DNA of 64,000 nt from Biomphalaria glabrata (Eukaryota > Mollusca > Gastropoda > Planorbidae), in contig NC_074716.1 in assembly GCF_947242115.1 (NCBI RefSeq), forward strand, positions 4,318,001 to 4,382,000, given 5' to 3'. This document shows positions 36,197 through 47,214 of this stretch, piece after piece. The notes under the pieces were generated by a model. It made no database searches. It was not told where the DNA came from and saw only the letters and a list, made by a program, of their open reading frames with translations. The translations under genes were made by a program, and so were the position numbers. How positions within the stretch are numbered: position 1 is the stretch's first letter; the number at the start of each line of letters is the position of its first letter.

Positions 36197-38027
36197 GGCT
36201 TTCTGTGGCTGAGGGGCATTAACCCATTGGCCACCTAGCAAGGGGGTTCGAGCTCCAATCCCGATTCGAGCTAAGTTTGATGAGTGCCTAAAGACAGCAC
36301 GGAAACCTTCTCCCACACACTCCCCTTTTACACACACACACACACACACACAGGTCTACAAAAGAACGCACTGGGCATACTTTAAACATTCGAAAGTAAT
36401 TTTAAAAACATACCCAGCTACTTTTAATCCCCAGCTAAATCCAGACTATCTAATTTCAATCACTAGCAAGACACAGGCTATCTCAATCACTAGCAAGACA
36501 CAGGCTATCTCAATCGCTAGCAAGACACAGGCTTGTCTATTCAGAACGAAGTCACTAAGTAAATAGTCATAAATTATATATTACCAAAGTATTCGGACTC
36601 GGTCTGCTTTTAGAGTTCACTATTTCATCCATTTTTTATAGTAAGAAAAGACTGTTTTAGTCTGTATTTCATTCATTTTCTATAGAAACAATTACGTTTA
36701 TTTAAAAAAAAAATTCCGTCAAAACTAATCTAATATTGAGAAACTGTTAATCGGTACATATAACCCGTAGTTTATCTGCTTAAATGTGCTTATCATTTTG
36801 GACAAGGTAAGATAATTATCAACAACTACACTCTAAACCTAAATACACAGATTGTCAGTTTTATGATTGAAGTTTTACTGCAAGTATTAAAGTGTCTATT
36901 ATATCTACTTACCGTAGAGGCCAAAAAAATACAAATCTAGAAAGAAATGGTGACTGGTGTTCCGTGCAAAGATTTCAAGTTTTATATGAAGTCATACGAA
37001 CCGTGGCTATTTTCACGTAATGTGTTACATGAATCACGCTTGAGTCACGGCTGCCAGTACAGGTAGGTCAGCATACTAGTGCCACGGCTGAATGCGCAAG
37101 GAAGTGAGTACTTTGGCCTATTTCGTTGGTTCTGTGAGGTAGAGGGGTCAATAGTAGACTGACTGCGTTTTTTTATTTTTAGAAACTGAGTCGAAATATG
37201 TGGGTCATAGTCTATCTTGTTAGAAATTAGTCACTCGTGTGACAAGGCACCCCAGGCGCCCCACGTACGGTTCTTCAAACAATTATCTAATAGGCCTACT
37301 TGGGGGTAGCCTATAATACATTACCAGGTAACCAAGCCTCGCTCGGTAAAATGATTTGTTACTAGTGCTCATTCGAGACCAACCGTTATAACGAATGGCC
37401 TCGGCTAATTTCGGGAAAGTTCGTGTGAGTGTCTATTTATAGGGACCAGAGTGGGAATTCCCGTAAAAGTTCAAAAAGAAAAAAAAGTATTCAAGACCAA
37501 ATTTAAGTTTACAATTAATGACACATTTGGAAACCTATTTAACAGTCGACCTAAAGGTCTCGTGATGTGGCCAATAAGCTAAGATTTTTATTTTCATTTA
37601 TATACATATACCTCGAAATTTTAAAGAAAGTCGTTAGAGCCGTTTTCTAAATAAATAAATATATAGATAAATAAATAAATATACACACACACACGCACAC
37701 AAAAGAATTGCTTGCTTAAGAGTAGGCCTATAGGATATTGAGTTTACGTTTTTGAAAAACATTTTTTATGCTTTACAATATCAAAATTCGTAATGAAGGC
37801 TCTAAAGTTACTAAGTATCATAGCATCCCTCCCCCCCCCCCCCCACACACACCTTTTCCAATCGCATGTACACAGAAAGAGACACACACACACACACACA
37901 TTCATTAATAAGTTGAGTTTTTATTGGTTTCTTTGGTGGTAAAAAGTTGGGTTGAAGATTCTTGGGACACCAGGTCCATGGAATCTCGCTTCCAACCGCC
38001 TGTCTGAATAAATGCCATGCCTTAGAG
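35303..38027. other. intergenic upstream of the P450, no gene recognised
   Basis: Presumed P450 promoter side, but no clear promoter element. It holds a LINE family 1 end fragment (about 35738-35800, minus), a GGAT microsatellite (35910-35937), a TA run (36145-36189), a SINE C relic, a CA run, a short 28-bp triplication with GCAAGACACAGGCTATCTCA (36460-36535) and poly-C/CA at 37830-37900. Confidence 0.45.
36195..36395 (+). repeat. SINE family C, diverged copy
   Basis: GGGGGTTCGAGCTCCAATCCCGATTCGAG and GAGTGCCTAAAGACAGCACGG parallel the family core; the 3' end is diverged. Confidence 0.55.
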
Positions 38028-38962
38028 CAGTGATTCCCAAGCCTTTTACTTAACCAAACACTTCGCGCATTGGGAGTATGCAGTGATTCCCAAGCCTTTT
38101 CCCTTAACCTAACACTTCGCACATTTGGAGTATGCAGTGATTCCCAAGCCTTTTCCCTTAACCTAACACTTCGCACATTGGGAGTATGCAGTGATTCCCA
38201 AGCCTTTTCCTTAACGGAACACTTCGCACATTGGGAGTATGCAGTGATTCCCAAGCCTTTTCCCTTAACGGAACACTTCGCACATTGGGAGTATGCAGTG
38301 ATTCCCAAGCCTTTTCCCTTAACGGAACACTTCGCACATTTGGAGTATGCAGTGATTCCCAAGCCTTTTCCCTTAACCCAACACTTCGCACATTGGGAGT
38401 ATGCAGTGATTCCCAAGCCTTTTCCCTTAACGGAACACTTCGCACATTGGGAGTATGCAGTGATTCCCAAGCCTTTTCCCTTAACCTAACACTTCGCACA
38501 TTGGGAGTATGCAGTGATTCCCAAGCCTTTTCCCTTAACCCAACACTTCGCACATTGGGAGTATGCAGTGATTCCCAAGCCTTTTCCCTTAACGGAACAC
38601 TTCGCACATTGGGAGTATGCAGTGATTCCCAAGCCTTTTCCTTAACCCAACACTTCGCACATTTGGAGTATGCAGTGATTCCCAAGCCTTTTCCTTAACG
38701 GAACACTAAGCACATTGGGAGTATGCAGTGATTCCCAAGCCTTTTCCCTTAACGGAACACTTCGCGCATTTGGAGTATGCAGTGATTCCCAAGCCTTTTC
38801 CCTTAACGGAACACTTCGCACACATTGGGAGTATATAGAAGACAACTTTGCTTAGTTTTTTTTTTAGAGAGATAAAGTCACGTGGTGGCCAACTAGTTAA
38901 TTATTCCAGTAGATCTTGGAACACCTATTCAGGTGTCACGGAACACAGTTTGGGAAACACTG
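38028..38962. mobile_element. hAT-type MITE with amplified terminal segment
   Basis: Left end CAGTGATTCCCAAGCC and right end TTTGGGAAACACTG are inverted repeats of the common hAT CAGTGTTTCCCAA type. Flanks ccttagag and ttttggag share five of eight bases. Most of the element is a 54-bp array whose unit starts with the left terminal repeat itself. Confidence 0.7.
38040..38832. repeat. 54-bp tandem array, about 15 copies
   Basis: Unit: CAGTGATTCCCAAGCCTTTT, CCCTTAACGGAACACTTCGC, ACATTGGGAGTATG. Variants at CCTAAC/CGGAAC/CCCAAC and GGG/TGG recur. Open frames in several phases on both strands follow from the 18-codon unit and are not genes. Confidence 0.95.
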
Positions 38963-39113
38963 TTTTGGAGGGATCAATGTAAATATAAATTTGTTAAATC
39001 TTTAATACCGATACGTAGAGATTTATAGAGAGAAGGGTTATATAAGATAATAGTCACAATAATATTTTATGTACTGGATTAGGCGAAAACATCTTACAAA
39101 TATTGATCTCAGA

Positions 39114-39298
39114 CAGTGGCGTAGCTAGGATGGGGGGGGGAGAATTTGAAAATCCCCCCCGGGCCCCCACTTGAGAGCGGTCCCCAAATGAGTGTTTTTT
39201 ACATTAAAAATTAAATGCTATGGAAAATGCAGGGCTCCTAAAGATGTCAAGCCTCCTGGGCCCCCAAAAATGATGGAAAATTCCTAGCTACGCCCCTG
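39114..39298. mobile_element. hAT-type MITE, CAGTGGCGTAGCTAGG family
   Basis: 185 bp with ends CAGTGGCGTAGCTAGGA and TTCCTAGCTACGCCCCTG. Flanks atctcaga and gtctcaga match in seven of eight. The interior is G/C-run rich. Confidence 0.85.
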
Positions 39299-40561
39299 GT
39301 CTCAGATAGTCAAGTATAACATTTTTGATTCGTCCTGTGTTTCTGTTTTTCTCACCTAAAAAAAATCTTAGAAGTGGAAAGGGGGAGGTCACCACTACCG
39401 ACTTATCCACAACCGGATAATGTCCCCGCACCCAATGGAAAATCGTAATAGGATATGGGATCCAGTTCTTCCATGTGTTTTGTTTTCTTTTGCCTAATGC
39501 GCATGTCACACCAGGGAAGGGTTCTACGTTATCTTATCAACCCAATACAATTAATTTGACTTGAAAACGAGGTCACGGCGTAACAAGGGTCAAACTTGAC
39601 GTCTGCTTGCAATAGGGTCAAATGTGTTTCTTTTTTTTTTTTTTATTAGAAATTTTTACACTAAAAGCAATCTGCCGCTTGTTTACACTTTGAATTGTAG
39701 GCCTAATATCCCGTTTAAGTACTTCAAGAAATAAAATTCACTAAATTGAAAAAGAAGACTAAACGATATGATCAAATGTGGTGGTCGTATAATGGAACCT
39801 CAAGAAAAACATTTTTAAAAAAATTAAGTAGGAAGACCAGGAGATATTTTGGAATACATAGACAAACTTAAAAAAAAATGTCGCCGAGGACATCGTATTG
39901 ACATTATATCAGCTAAATAATAACAATTAATTTGTTCCTCAAGGGAAAAAAGCTTTCAATTTGATTCTACAGTGAAGAATGGTAAAAGAAAATTGGTTAA
40001 TTAATAATCATTAATTGAACCTGTGAAAGTATCTGAAGGTTCTGGAGTGAGAGCTAAACAGTTGCCATACGAATCTGAAGGTTCTGGAGAAAGAGCTAAA
40101 CAGTTGCCATACGAATCTGAAGGTTCTGGAGAAAGAGCTAAACAGTTGCCATACGAATCTGAAGGTTCTGGAGACAGAGCTAAACAGTTGCCATACGAAT
40201 CTGAAGGTTCTGGAGACAGAGCTAAACAGTTGCCATACGAATCTGAAGGTTCTGGAGACAGAGCTAAACAGTTGCCATACGAATCTGAAGGTTCTGGAGT
40301 GAGAACTAAACTGTTGCCAATGTTCTCAAATTGTTTTTTCTAAAATTAATAGTTATTTCCCTTTCCAGCTAATGAAACAAAACACAAGCAAGGATCTGAT
40401 AAATACCCAACCACAAAACAGTCGTATCAGCCACATTTGTAAACACAGTCACAGTAGATGTTACGTTAGACATGTTTGTGTTTTGGTCAATCTGCGCGAT
40501 ACGTTGCATCCTCTCCCCGCTCCTGTATAAGAGAAAACATTATCCGTAATATACTCTATAC
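39299..40561. other. intergenic, no gene recognised
   Basis: No supported coding region. It contains a 42-bp tandem repeat (40029-40310). Confidence 0.4.
40029..40310. repeat. 42-bp tandem repeat, about 7 copies
   Basis: Unit GAAGGTTCTGGAGA(A/C)AGAGC + TAAACAGTTGCCATACGAATCT. It is open in one frame (14-residue unit SEGSGERAKQLPYE) but has no start context or domain, so it is treated as repeat. Confidence 0.9.
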
Positions 40562-40698
40562 CACTAGCGGATCCAGAACTTTGGAGTGGGGGGGGGCGAT
40601 TTTTTTCCAAACCCTAACCCTAACGCCCAGTAAACCCTAACCCTACGCATAAACGTGCATACAGCGCGCGCGCGCACACACACACACGCACACACATA

Positions 40699-40758
<60 letters not shown>

Positions 40759-42871
40759 GAGAATAAAAAAAGCAGCATTTCTCAACCTTCGGCGAAAACC
40801 AAAACAACTGGGGCAGCGCTATAAGGTTCTCTGGTGAAGTTCGGGGCGAAGCCCCGACGCCATAAGCGTTTTCTTGCTTTTTTGACTGCAGATACGCATT
40901 CTCCTGACACGTACAGCTCATTCTTCACAATGTAGTTCGGGGCGAAGCCCCGACGCCAAAAGCGTTTTCTTGCTTTTTTCACTGCAGAAACGCATTTTCC
41001 TGACAAGTACAGCTCATTCTTCACAATGTAGTTCGGGGCGAAGCCCCGACGCCATTAGCGTTTTCTTGCTTTTTTGACTGCAGATACGCATTCTCCTGAC
41101 AAGTACAGCTCATTCTTCACAATCTAGTTCGGGGCGAAGCCCCGACGCCATAAGCGTTTTCTTGCTTTTTTCACTGCAGAAACGCATTCTCCTGACAAGT
41201 ACAGCTCATTATTCATAAATGGAGTTCGGGGCGAAGCCCCGACGCCAAAAGCGTTTTCTTGCATTCTTCTCTGCAGAAACGTATTCTCCTGACATCTACA
41301 ACTCATTACTCATAAATGGAGTTCGGGGCGAAGCCCCGACGCCAAAAGCGTTTTCTTGCATTCTTCACTGCAGAAACGCATTCTCCTGACCTGAAGCTCA
41401 TTATTCATACTATTAAAAAACGACCTTTCGAATAATGTTGTACTTGAAAAATATTCTAATTTGAATTTATAGACCCATAATACATTGCAAATAAAACCGA
41501 TTTGTTCCTTGAAAAGATAGGATACCCCACGTATTTAGATTTTTGCTTTGAGGATCGCCGCTGAAAAAAAACTTATTCGATAAATAGTATTCAAGAAAAC
41601 TCTAGCATAAATTGTGAGTTATAGTCCCAAATTTATTTAGCTAGAAAAATATCAGATTGAGTAAAGGTTGGGAAAAGGCGACTATGAAAATGTTATTTGA
41701 GTCTAGAACTCATCTCAATCATGACTCTTATACTGAAAAATTTCGTTTGAATTCTAACTTTTCAAATGCAAAGTCTTTCTTAAAATACTTATGATAACTT
41801 CATGTGAAATTACAAAAACTCTGTCTGGAAATGGGAATGGCGGTAGAGTGAAAACGATTAATCCTCGCTCCTTTACTAATTTCTGCTAAAGATTGCATTT
41901 GGCATTAAAGAATAGGTATGGGGTGACTCGATATAAGAATTTAATTTATAGTATATATAAATTATATTAGTGACAGATTTTTTTAATTTTGTAATTTCTT
42001 AACTATAATACAAAAAGAAAAAGTATTGATTTGTCCGATGGGGGAAATGCGATTGCATGTATCGCCCCTCCCACCTGGTACAACCCTTTTTCATTTAAAT
42101 TTTCTAATGATACAATTTGAGATTAGAGTGTGGTACGACATATTTACAATGGGTCACATATCAATACGTAGTTTATATTATATAGATATTCAACTAATTT
42201 TATTCACAAACTATGATTCTCCACAAAAATAGGACCGCCCCCCCAGCACTCAGAGGGCTAGAGTGGGGAGGGCAGTATTTGCAATCGCCCCCCCCCTTAC
42301 CCCACCGAATCGGCCAAAATACCAGAAAGGGAGCGACATAATATAAAATTTATATATTAATTCAACTAATTTTGTTCACAAACTATGATTTCTCAATAAA
42401 AACGGACCGCCCCCCCCACTCAAAGGGTTTAGGTGGGAAGGGCAGAAGAGATATTCGTCCCCTCCCCCCACCAATCGGCAAACAGGGAACGACATAATAT
42501 AAAGATCGGTTAAAATATCAATAACAAGTTACAAGGATATAGATATTTAATTGATTTTGTTAGCAGGCTGTGATTTCTACCAATAAATTGGACCGCCCCC
42601 CACTCGAAAGTTAAGGGGGGGGGGGCGGGATTGATACCATCGCCCCCTCCCGACCCCACCAAATCGGCCAACATACTAGAGGGGGGGCGAAATAATCTAA
42701 AAATAGGTTGAAATATAAATAATTAGTATATATTTTTAACATAAGTAATAAATTCGTATACAAATTGTGTGAATCCTATACTAAAGTTCGTCCGCCCCCC
42801 CCCTTTGGGGGGGGGTCGGCCGAGTGGGGGGGGGCGATCGCCCCTACCGCCCCCCCCTGGATCCGCCAGTG
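40562..42871. mobile_element. 2.3-kb DNA transposon with CACTAGCGGATCC ends, hAT-like
   Basis: Inverted ends CACTAGCGGATCCAG and CTGGATCCGCCAGTG with an exact 8-bp target duplication ctctatac. No transposase recognised, so a large non-autonomous element. The interior has telomere-like CCCTAA pairs, a CA/TA microsatellite, six 97-bp repeats and several G/C-run blocks (GACCGCCCCCC..) repeated in its right half. It ends about 60 bp upstream of the TATA box of gene A. Confidence 0.88.
40836..41400. repeat. 97-bp tandem repeat, six copies, with hairpin motif
   Basis: Each unit contains TCGGGGCGAAGCCCCGA, a 7-bp stem with a GAA loop, then CGCCA(T/A)AAGCGTTTTCTTGC, a GCAGA.ACGCATTCTCCTGAC block and AGCTCATT. 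It lies inside the transposon at 40562. Confidence 0.92.
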
Positions 42872-42930
42872 CTCTATACAGGCCTGTGAACAGCACGTCG
42901 TTACAGGGGTACATCCGGTTGTCTAGCTGG

Positions 42931-42938
42931 TATAAATA
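42931..42938 (+). promoter_or_regulatory. TATA box of gene A
   Basis: TATAAATA 65-72 bp upstream of the signal-peptide ATG at 43003, at suitable spacing for a short 5' UTR within the same exon. Confidence 0.7.
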
Positions 42939-43002
42939 GCTCGGGATCGTGTATCCGTTTTATAACAGTGTCTCGTGAGGGAAGAGTCTTAACTAACTCA
43001 AC

Positions 43003-46000
43003 ATGCATTTACTTATTTGGCTTTTGACGATATCGCTCTGTTATTTATCAACAAAAGGTAAGCAATGTTGCGATACGACTAAAAGGTAGCAGTAATTTCA
43101 TTCAACATTAATGTAGCAGTCATTCGGCAGTAATGCAGCAGTTAATCAGCAGTATTGTAGAAATAATATAGCACTTATGTACATGTCATTCAACATTAAT
43201 ATAGCAACTATGTAGCAATGATGTAACAGTCAATTAATCTTCAGATATCCTATAGAATCATTTAATAATACTTCGACTAAAATCTTCAGATATTCTATAA
43301 AATCATTTACAACTTCGCCTGAAATCTTCAGGTATTCTATAGAATCACTTTCTGCTTTGTCTTAAATCTTCAGGTATTCGATAGAATCATTTACTACTTT
43401 GTCCGAAATCTTCAGGTATTCTATAGAATCATTTAATAATACTTCGCCTAAAATCTTCATGTATTCTATAAAATCATTTACTACTTCGCCTGAAATCTTC
43501 AGGTATTCTATAGAATCACTTTCTACTTTGTCTTAAATCTTCAAGTATTCTATAGAATCATTTACAACTTCGCCTGAAATCTTCAGGTATTCTGTAGAAT
43601 CATGTAAAACTTCGCCTGAAATCTTCAGATATTCTGTAGAATCATGTAAAACTTCGCCTGAAATCTTCAGGTATTCTATAGAATCATGTAAAACTTCGCC
43701 TGAAATCTTCAGGTATTCTATAGAATCATGTAAAACTTCGCCTGAAATCTTCAGGTATTCTCTGGAATGCAGGATTTCGTAGTTTACCAGTAACATCGAC
43801 ATCGTATCGCTTCAGTGTATTATTTGAGGATCCCACTTAGGACCGCTTTACATTGGCAGACACCTTTACCTTCACCTATCCCTTAGTCTGTTGGACCGTT
43901 GGGGCGCCACACAAGATCTGTCGACCGTCTTTCTCCTCTCTGTCTTTTGCCTTGAATAGAATCTCTTATAATGGCAGGTCCGTCCATTCTTTTGACAGAC
44001 AGCATGAAATTAAATGGTACGGATATTTCAACTCTTTAAGAACAACGCTGCACTGTATATACCCCAATACGTACCGATCTATGTGCAATTTCATTGTATT
44101 GTGGCCATTACGTGTGGACTTGGCTAGACAATAGTCCTCAAGTTTATCTTTATTGATTAGTTATTTACAAAGATATTTGTATCCCTGTTTTAGGAGCGGT
44201 CCTAAAATTTGTTAGCGTGACACCAACGCTGGCTAACAACAACTCGTGTGGGCTGGTCACCTGTGAGCACACTTTACAACAAGGGAACCTCTACGTCCAA
44301 GAGATACGCCTCTACAATGTCGCCCAAGGCGGATCATCAAGGCTAGCCATTGTCGAAGGTGAAAATTGCGACAAAGGCAAGCATCAAAGCGTTTCCTCGA
44401 TCAGGCAGTCCTTTTCAAGGTCGGGCGCCAGCGTGGTGGTGGGAGTCCGAGGGGCGGCTATCTGTAACGAGGGCGAGTTTATGTGTGAGGTGACCTACGT
44501 CAATGACCAGTTAGAGAAACTGACGGATGTCGTCATCGTGCGAGCCAATGTCCGTCTTCCTTCAGTGGACGGTCTGTGTGAAGCTGTGAGCGAGGTGACA
44601 TCGACATTAGAAGCATTACAGAATCAACTCGCTAATCTAACTCAGGTAATTTTTTTATTTTTATTTTGGGATGAAACATGTGAAAACAAACAAAAAATGT
44701 GAGGTGCTGCCCACTGACGAAATTTTCTTTAAAAGTAAATAAAAAGAAAAACTAAGAGATTATTTGAAGTTTCTCTTTTTTCTCTTTTCTCTTTTTTTTT
44801 TTCGGTCTGTTTTAGTCTCTTTTTTATCTCTTTCTGATCCTTTCTCTTTCACTTTGTTTAATAGGCGCGCTTTCCTTTCTCTCTTCTTACCTCCTTGTTT
44901 CTCTTTTCTCTCTTCTGAGCTGTGTCTCTACTTAGCTCTCTGTCTTTCTACTTAGCTCTCTGTCTCTTTTTTAGCTCTCTGTCTCTCTTCTTAGCTCTGT
45001 CTATCTTCTTAGCTCTCTCTTCTTAGCTCTCTCTTCTTAGCTCTCTGTCTCTCTTCTTAGCTCTCTGTCTCTCTTCTTAGCTCTCTTCTTAGCTCTCTGT
45101 CTCTCTTTTCTCTCTCTATTTCTCTTTCTAGATTTTTTTACTTTCTTCTCTCTCACCCACATCTCTTTCTAAAAAAGACGTTAAGTCCGGGTGGTAAAAC
45201 TACTCGGTGTTTGAAGTTCTTAAAGAAGAAATTTTCCAAAGTGATTGAACAATATTCTGCTGTTATCATTAATGCATACTATTCTTTCTTCCCCAGTTTG
45301 CCAAGTCACAAAATTTATGTTCGACTGAAGTTACCTACCCTGAAGGAAAACTGGTTTTTCGTGGAACTAAGTCCGTGAAATCTTCTGTGTACGAGGCGTA
45401 TAGATCTGGCGCAGGCGTACCGGAAACTGTAGATGACGGATGTAAACAGGTTAGACAAATTATATACGATCCATAGACTTATATATATACTATATCTAGA
45501 CCATAGACTTATATATATACTATATCTAGACCATAGACTTATATATATACTATATCTAGACCATAGACTTATATATATACTATATCTAGACCATAGACTT
45601 ATATATATACTATATCTAGACCATAGACTTATATATATACTATATCTAGACCATAGACTTATATATATACTATATCTAGACCATAGACTTATATATATAC
45701 TATATCTAGACCATAGACTTATATATATACTATATCTAGACCATAGACTTATATATATACTATATCTAGACCATAGACTTATATATACTATATCTAGACC
45801 ATAGACTTATATATATACTATATCTAGACCATAGACTTATATATATACTATATCAAGACCATAGACATATATATATATACTATATCTAGACCATAGACTT
45901 ATATATATATACTATATCAAGACCATAGACATATATATATACTATATCTAGACCATAGACTTATATATATACTATATCAAAACCATAGACATATATATAT

Positions 46001-47196
46001 ACTATATCTAGACCATAGACTTATATATATATATATACTATATCTAGACTGGACATGGAGACTTTTAAACACTACCAAAAATGTCGTGAAAATTTTTTAC
46101 AAAGTTGGATCAAGGCGTTGTTTTGTAAAGTAGTTCAAAGAAGTAAAGGCTATTTTTTTCAACCCTAACCTATGTAACATATAATTGAATTTTTAAATCT
46201 AGATCTAGTAAATGAACATCAAAAATAAGAGTACTCTCGTCTCATAATTATTATTTTACAATTTTTAGATACATAATCTGGAAAGATCAAGGTAATCAAT
46301 CTATTGAAATGTACATAAGATGATTTAAATCAACGTAAATTATTTCCATTTAGGATATTTGAAATATTATCTCAATGAAAACAAACAGGAAATGGCTTTG
46401 TTTCATATATTTGCGTGAATATCCGAGAAATGATTTTGCATTATTTCTAAACTTTGAAAACTAAAGATCATTACTTTTATAAGACAAAATAGATTGATTG
46501 GGGCGACTCCCCCTAGAGCCCGTAAAAAAGGGTTTACGTACATAAAAATCTATATATAGATACGCCTGTTATTCGATCAGTCGCGAGTGAGATGTATTTC
46601 CGGTTTCAAGTCTAGAGATAATATATAAGTCTATGATACGATCCTTTATTGGTTAAGATTGATATGAATTAGTTTATGATATAATGAGAATTGACAATGT
46701 TAATGCCCTTATGTTTTTATTGCTTTGTCGTCCAAAGGTTGGCAAATCAATGAACTGTTCCAGCCACTACAGAAACAATGAAATATTGAACAACTGGAAA
46801 GGCATCTCCAATGTCACCTTGGCCATCTACAAGGACAATGTCAAGGTCAAACAGGTCGTTTTCAACGCAGTAGGATCAAACTACATGAGCTGGTACGAGA
46901 AAGGGCGAGTTCTGGACTCGTCGTGGTCAGACCTGAAATCTGCGACCGCCAATTACTTCCGCATCGTGGGGCATCAGGATGGCGGGCTGAAGCGGACATT
47001 CTTTATGAACCATTACTACAGCACGTGCGCAGTAGACGTGGGCTGGTTTGTTGCTCTGGACGCTAACCAAGGTGGCTGTGAGTGGGAAAAAAATGATGGG
47101 TTCCCCGCGTTCAAATACGCCGCTGGGGATCAAAGAGTTAACTGGAACACCGCTGGTGTAGGCGTGGCTGATTACATCGCCATATTTGTGAAATAG
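43003..47196 (+). CDS. gene A: secreted Ig-like protein with unrecognised C-terminal domain
   Basis: Four exons: 43003-43057, 44194-44645, 45297-45449, 46738-47196, all GT-AG and in phase (1, 0, 0), giving 372 aa. Exon 1 is a signal peptide (MHLLIWLLTISLCYLSTK). Exon 2 carries an Ig-like domain resembling the IgSF domain of snail FREPs, with Cys42 and Cys116 (EFMCEVTY) as the likely pair, plus Cys37, Cys77 and Cys109. A short helical linker follows (STLEALQNQLANLTQ). Exons 3-4 form a domain of about 200 residues with FRGT, NNWKGISNV, IYK, TFFMNH, GWFVALD, CEWE and IFVK motifs. This domain is shared with gene B and unknown to me. The architecture suggests a haemolymph recognition molecule of the VIgL type, but the C-terminal domain is not clearly fibrinogen, C-type lectin or galectin. 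Function is inferred only. Confidence 0.85.
43240..43770. repeat. 42-bp tandem repeat in intron 1 of gene A
   Basis: Unit TCAGGTATTCTATAGAATCA + TGTAAAACTTCGCCTGAAATCT. The last five or so copies are near-identical and earlier ones more diverged. Confidence 0.9.
43855..43975. repeat. interspersed repeat E fragment (intron 1 of gene A)
   Basis: TTCACCTATCCCTTAGTCTG, then TTGGACCGTTGGGGCGCCACACAAGATCTGTC in order, matches repeat E at 16835 and 49685. Confidence 0.6.
44760..45170. repeat. pyrimidine-rich CTCTCTT/TTAGCTCTCTG repeat (intron 2 of gene A)
   Basis: Strand-asymmetric C/T tract of about 400 bp with a recurring TCTTCTTAGCTCTCTGTCTC unit, between exons 2 and 3. Each TTCTTAG could mimic a splice acceptor. 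Confidence 0.85.
45468..46050. repeat. 30-bp tandem repeat, about 19 copies (intron 3 of gene A)
   Basis: Unit ACCATAGACTTATATATATA + CTATATCTAG. The first ten copies are identical and later ones vary. It starts about 18 bp after the exon 3 donor. The reading open for 123 codons here is a by-product of the 30-bp period. Confidence 0.95.
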
Positions 47197-47214
47197 TTGG
47201 AGGAGATTGCCTTT

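Noticed and set aside
37811-38845. Several overlapping open frames with repeated SDSQAFSL or WESLHTPNVRSV peptides
   Set aside because: They come from the 54-bp array in the hAT-type element and occur in several frames on both strands.
40608-40648. CCCTAA repeats suggesting an interstitial telomere
   Set aside because: Only about four units in two pairs, inside a transposon; too few to call telomeric.
45433-45804. 123-codon frame with repeated HRLIYILYLD
   Set aside because: 30-bp intronic minisatellite just after the gene A exon 3 donor; no start context and no homology.
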